Below are positions 61,375-64,000 of a stretch of 64,000 bases of DNA, one piece after another (positions within the stretch are counted from its first letter, which is position 1; each line of letters starts with the position of its first letter). The notes beneath the pieces were generated by a model. That model saw only the letters and a list, made by a program, of their open reading frames with translations, was not told the DNA's origin and did not search any database. The DNA is from Gordonibacter urolithinfaciens (GTDB lineage: Bacteria > Actinomycetota > Coriobacteriia > Coriobacteriales > Eggerthellaceae), in NCBI RefSeq assembly GCF_900199375.1, contig NZ_LT900217.1:1178001-1242000 (forward strand), read 5' to 3'. Both the position numbers and the translations under genes were made by a program.

Positions 61375-62484
61375 ATGAGTACCGACCCCTTGGACCGCTA
61401 CCAGTCCATGATGCACGACACCCATGTGCCTGCCCACCTGCCCGACCAGGTGCTCGAACAGGCCCGCGCCCGGCTGGCTGCCGATAAGGTCGAATCAGCC
61501 GCAGCGGCAAGCTGCAGCGCCCGTGCGGCCAACGCAACCCGCACGCCGCAGCCGAGCGCTCCCACTCCGACACGCGAGGCGCCTGCAACTCCCGTGTTCT
61601 CCGTGAAGCGCAGCCGCATGAAGGGCTTCGCCCTAGCCGCCTGCACCGTGCTAGCCCTGGGCCTGGGCGGCACGGCCATCGCGCTGGGACTGCCCGGCCT
61701 GGTTGGGAACGACGACGTCCCGGCAGTCGCCAACTCGTTCCAGCTGGCCGCCTTCGCCGACGAGGGCGGGACGCCGGCGAACGGGCCGGTTACGTTGAGC
61801 TCCCAGGATTTCATGCTCATGCGCGCGTCGACCGGACCCCTCTTCGATGCCGAAACTGGTTCGTATCCGGGCCCTATCGTGGCATCGCGCGCCTACAACC
61901 TGAACCTCACCTGCTCGGGCGAGAACATCGCCTCCATTACCTACGAGCTTCAGGGCGAAGGGGTCTCCTTCAACAACTGGCAGCTGACGAGCGAGTACCT
62001 TGAATCGAACGGCGAACCCGAGGTGGGAAGCGCCGTGGCAACCGCAGACCAAGACAGTACGTTCACCGTCGATTACCACGACCAGGACATGAGCGCCATC
62101 GATCGCGTACACCATGAAATCTGCCTGAGCTACGTGCTCGAGGGCAGCGACAGGCAGGCGTGGGACGAGCTCCAAGCCAGCACCGCCCAGCCTCGGGTTC
62201 CGCGCGACAACATGACCGAAGAGGAAATCGCCGCATGGAACGAGGCGTCTGACAAATTCGAGCTTGTACTCGGCCAGCATGATGCCGAGATAATCTCGCA
62301 GGCCAAGATCGCCATCACCGCCACGTTCAACGACGGAACAACCGCAACCAAAACCTACCGGCTTGTCCCCGTGGACGACTTCGAACAGGCGTACTCCGCG
62401 TACCTTGCAGACCGCTTCTCCACCGATGGTGCTGCCGAGCCGAACCGTCCCGTCCTCTACACGCTCGAGGAAGTGACCGGTTAG
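61375..62484 (+). CDS. membrane protein, putative anti-sigma factor of module 2
   Basis: A 369-residue single-pass protein resembling the module 1 partner: N-terminal cytoplasmic DPLDRYQSMMHDTHVPAHLP helix region, Pro/Ala/Thr linker, TM about 84-105 (GFALAACTVLALGLGGTAIA), and an extracellular domain of about 260 residues, half the size of that in module 1. AAAGGAGG RBS. Function inferred from synteny and topology; the different outer domains suggest different signals. Confidence 0.65.
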   Translation: MSTDPLDRYQSMMHDTHVPAHLPDQVLEQARARLAADKVESAAAASCSARAANATRTPQPSAPTPTREAPATPVFSVKRSRMKGFALAACTVLALGLGGTAIALGLPGLVGNDDVPAVANSFQLAAFADEGGTPANGPVTLSSQDFMLMRASTGPLFDAETGSYPGPIVASRAYNLNLTCSGENIASITYELQGEGVSFNNWQLTSEYLESNGEPEVGSAVATADQDSTFTVDYHDQDMSAIDRVHHEICLSYVLEGSDRQAWDELQASTAQPRVPRDNMTEEEIAAWNEASDKFELVLGQHDAEIISQAKIAITATFNDGTTATKTYRLVPVDDFEQAYSAYLADRFSTDGAAEPNRPVLYTLEEVTG

Positions 62485-62540
62485 ACGGCGCGTCCAACCG
62501 GGCCGCGTTTGCGGAATGCGGCCGTGCGTCCTATGATGTC

Positions 62541-62567
62541 GGGAGCCCGAACGGTGTTCGGGCTCCC
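62541..62567 (+). terminator. 12-bp perfect stem between module 2 and nrdG
   Basis: GGGAGCCCGAAC and GTTCGGGCTCCC around a GGT loop, followed by GTTCTCTTGT. Could terminate module 2. A -10-like TATGAT at 62532-62537 just before it would place the nrdG transcript start inside the hairpin, so it may instead be part of the nrdG leader. Confidence 0.6.
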
Positions 62568-62592
62568 GTTCTCTTGTCCAAGGAGCCGACCC

Positions 62593-63294
62593 ATGAGAAT
62601 AGCCGGATTGCAGAAGCTGACATTGTTGGACTTCCCCGAGCACACTGCGGCCACCGTTTTCCTCCCGGGATGCAACTTCCGCTGCCCCTTCTGCCACAAC
62701 GCCGCGCTCGTGCTGGGCGCGGGCGATGCAACCGGCGATACGCCGGTCGAGGAGTTCTTCGCGTTCCTAGACAAGCGGCACGGCCTGCTCGACGGCGTGT
62801 GCATCACCGGCGGCGAGCCGCTGCTCCAGCCCGAGCTGGCCGATTTCTGCGCCCGCATCAAAGGCGCGGGCTTCGCGGTGAAGCTGGACACGAACGGCAG
62901 CTTTCCCGACCGGCTGCGCGAGCTCGTCGAAAGCGGGCTCGTGGACTATGTGGCGCTGGACGTGAAGAACGCGCCCGAGCGCTACGCGGAAACCGTCGGC
63001 GTACCCGGCTTCGACCCGGCGCCCGTCGCCGCATCGGTCGATTACCTGCTCGCCGACGCGGTGCCCTACGAGTTCCGCACCACCGTCACGCGCGAGCTGC
63101 ACGGGGCGGCCGACCTTGTGGCGCTCTCCCGCTGGATCGCCGGCGCCCATGCCTGGCACCTGCAGAGCTTCGTCGACGCCGACACCGTACTTGCCGGCCC
63201 CGGCGCCCTGCACGCCTGGAACCCCGACGACCTCGAGGCCCTCCTTCCCGAACTGCGCAAAGCCATCCCCAACACCCAGCTGCGCGGCGTGTAG
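62593..63294 (+). CDS. nrdG: anaerobic ribonucleotide reductase activating protein (radical SAM)
   Basis: A 233-residue radical SAM protein. The cluster motif CNFRCPFC (CxxxCxxC) is followed by CITGGEPLLQ and VKLDTNGSFP; the family is the NrdG-like / pyruvate formate-lyase-activase group, and the N-terminal LQKLTLLDFPEHTAATVFL is typical of NrdG in Firmicutes and Coriobacteria. It makes the glycyl radical on NrdD. No nrdD is in the window. CAAGGAG RBS before ATG 62593. It separates ECF modules 2 and 3. Confidence 0.88.
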   Translation: MRIAGLQKLTLLDFPEHTAATVFLPGCNFRCPFCHNAALVLGAGDATGDTPVEEFFAFLDKRHGLLDGVCITGGEPLLQPELADFCARIKGAGFAVKLDTNGSFPDRLRELVESGLVDYVALDVKNAPERYAETVGVPGFDPAPVAASVDYLLADAVPYEFRTTVTRELHGAADLVALSRWIAGAHAWHLQSFVDADTVLAGPGALHAWNPDDLEALLPELRKAIPNTQLRGV

Positions 63295-63327
63295 AAGAGC
63301 GCACGCGACGAATTTTTGCCTTTCTTC

Positions 63328-63355
63328 GGAACAATCGGGACGCCTCTCCCGTATT
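63328..63355 (+). promoter_or_regulatory. ECF-type promoter motif, module 3
   Basis: GGAACA (63328-63333), 16 bp, CGTATT (63350-63355). It shares the longer block GAACAATCG with module 1. Confidence 0.6.
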
Positions 63356-63375
63356 GTCTGCAGAGAGGTGAATGC

Positions 63376-63969
63376 ATGCACATTCCGTTTAAGCGCAAAA
63401 CGGGCCGTACCGATGCGGCCGACAACCCTTGCCCGCTTCGTTCGGACGCGTTCCTGAAACGCGCCATGGATGCGTGGGGCGACACGGTGTATCGAGTGGC
63501 GCTCGCGCAGACGGGTTCGCCGAGCGACGCCGACGACGTGTACCAAGACGTGTTCATGCGCCTGCTGGAGCACACGGCCGCCTTCGAGAGCGACGAACAC
63601 CTGAAGGCGTGGCTGCTGCGCGTCACCATCAACCGCTGCCACGATATCGCGCGGCTGAGCTGGAACCGCCGCACCGGCGGGTTGGAGCAGGAGCTCATCG
63701 ACATTCCCGCGCCCGATGCCTTCCGGGCGGATATCTGGGAAGTTGTCGGCGCGTTGCCGCCCGACCTGCGCACCACCGTTCACCTGCACTACGCAGAAGG
63801 CTATTCGACCGAGGAGATCGCCCGCATTGCAGGCTGCAAGCCGAGCACCGTCCGCACCCGCCTCCACCGGGCGCGCGAGCGCCTTCGGACAACGTTGCTG
63901 GACGAGCAGCTTGAGCAAGCTGGCAGCACCGTGTCGAGAAAGGAGCCGGACCATGGCCGAACAGCATAA
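63376..63969 (+). CDS. ECF RNA polymerase sigma factor, module 3
   Basis: A 197-residue ECF factor, the shortest of the three: DADDVYQDVFMRLLEH and HLKAWLLRVTINRCHDIARL in region 2, LHYAEGYSTEEIARIAGCKP and STVRTRLHRARERL in region 4. ATG 63376 with GAGAGGTG RBS. Its end overlaps the next gene by 17 bp in another frame, as in module 1. Confidence 0.92.
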   Translation: MHIPFKRKTGRTDAADNPCPLRSDAFLKRAMDAWGDTVYRVALAQTGSPSDADDVYQDVFMRLLEHTAAFESDEHLKAWLLRVTINRCHDIARLSWNRRTGGLEQELIDIPAPDAFRADIWEVVGALPPDLRTTVHLHYAEGYSTEEIARIAGCKPSTVRTRLHRARERLRTTLLDEQLEQAGSTVSRKEPDHGRTA

Positions 63970-64000
63970 CCGTCCTCAACCTCCCACCCTCGACGACTAC
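63953..64000 (+). CDS. start of the module 3 membrane partner (truncated by window end)
   Basis: ATG 63953 stands after a GAAAGGAG RBS and overlaps the ECF3 stop. Only 16 codons are visible, beginning MAEQHNRPQPPTLDDY. By position it should be the anti-sigma-like partner of module 3; the sequence alone cannot show this. Confidence 0.45.
   Translation, partial: MAEQHNRPQPPTLDDY

Noticed and set aside
1-64000. CRISPR arrays, tRNA or rRNA genes, insertion sequences with transposase
   Set aside because: No regularly spaced repeats, no tRNA TPsiC-type signatures and no transposase or integrase motifs were seen in any frame.

Overview
The window is GC-rich, densely coded DNA with short intergenic gaps and many GTGA/ATGA gene overlaps. 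Gene content suggests an anaerobic, non-sporing actinobacterium of the Coriobacteriia (Eggerthella/Gordonibacter type): a Tat-exported FAD reductase beside a six-haem cytochrome c lipoprotein, an EFR1 flavodoxin-ferredoxin, a ferredoxin-nitroreductase, a giant acyl-CoA dehydratase activase, NrdG, and no aerobic respiratory genes. Family-level placement is an inference from gene types; genus is not resolved. Two parS-type ParB sites suggest the window lies in the origin-proximal part of the chromosome.

Layout. 1-6.1 kb: hydrolase, secreted lipase, YgjP-type peptidase, rsmI, aldehyde dehydrogenase. 6.2-11.2 kb: a five-gene + strand operon with CheR, a methyl-accepting receptor, a GGDEF cyclase, a CheA-like protein without the phosphotransfer domain and with an eroded ATPase, and a CheW-like protein; no CheY, CheB or flagellar gene is present. 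11.2-15.3 kb: multihaem cytochrome, FAD reductase and divergent LysR regulator. 15.3-20.5 kb: an XRE/hydrolase chimeric pseudogene, glutathione peroxidase, two ferredoxin-type redox proteins, a TetR regulator with an operator-like dyad, two copies of a 153-bp inverted-repeat element, and a LytR_C lipoprotein. 20.5-29.4 kb: acyl-CoA dehydratase activase with TetR, parS, birA, PFL/DUF711 protein. 29.4-35.6 kb: a RelB-like/PIN toxin-antitoxin pair, yccF, tlyA, a small membrane protein and kdpDE without kdpFABC. 35.7-43.6 kb: an EAL phosphodiesterase coupled to a Tat lipoprotein binding protein, asd, a convergent two-RNA locus encoding a 43-aa hydrophobic peptide, lysC, and a PucR regulator. 43.8-51.8 kb: transporters (UMF1-type MFS, TRIC channel, PiT with its DUF47 partner, NarK-like MFS), a phospholipase C-like protein, a hairpin-rich spacer and an MBL hydrolase. 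51.8-57.6 kb: bifunctional RelA/SpoT and a RecJ-RecQ fusion. 57.8-64.0 kb: three successive ECF sigma/membrane-protein modules, with nrdG between the second and third; the last membrane protein runs off the window.

The strongest candidates for undescribed biology are: (1) the convergent RNA pair at 40.66-40.97 kb, in which both predicted transcripts start with the same sequence and meet at one terminator, one of them encoding a small hydrophobic peptide behind a full-length, hairpin-sequestered Shine-Dalgarno; (2) the chemosensory operon built on a CheA pseudokinase plus a diguanylate cyclase; (3) the three ECF modules, each preceded by the same -35/-10-like motif; (4) the 153-bp elements with compensating changes in their arms; and (5) the covarying hairpin array at 47.7 kb.
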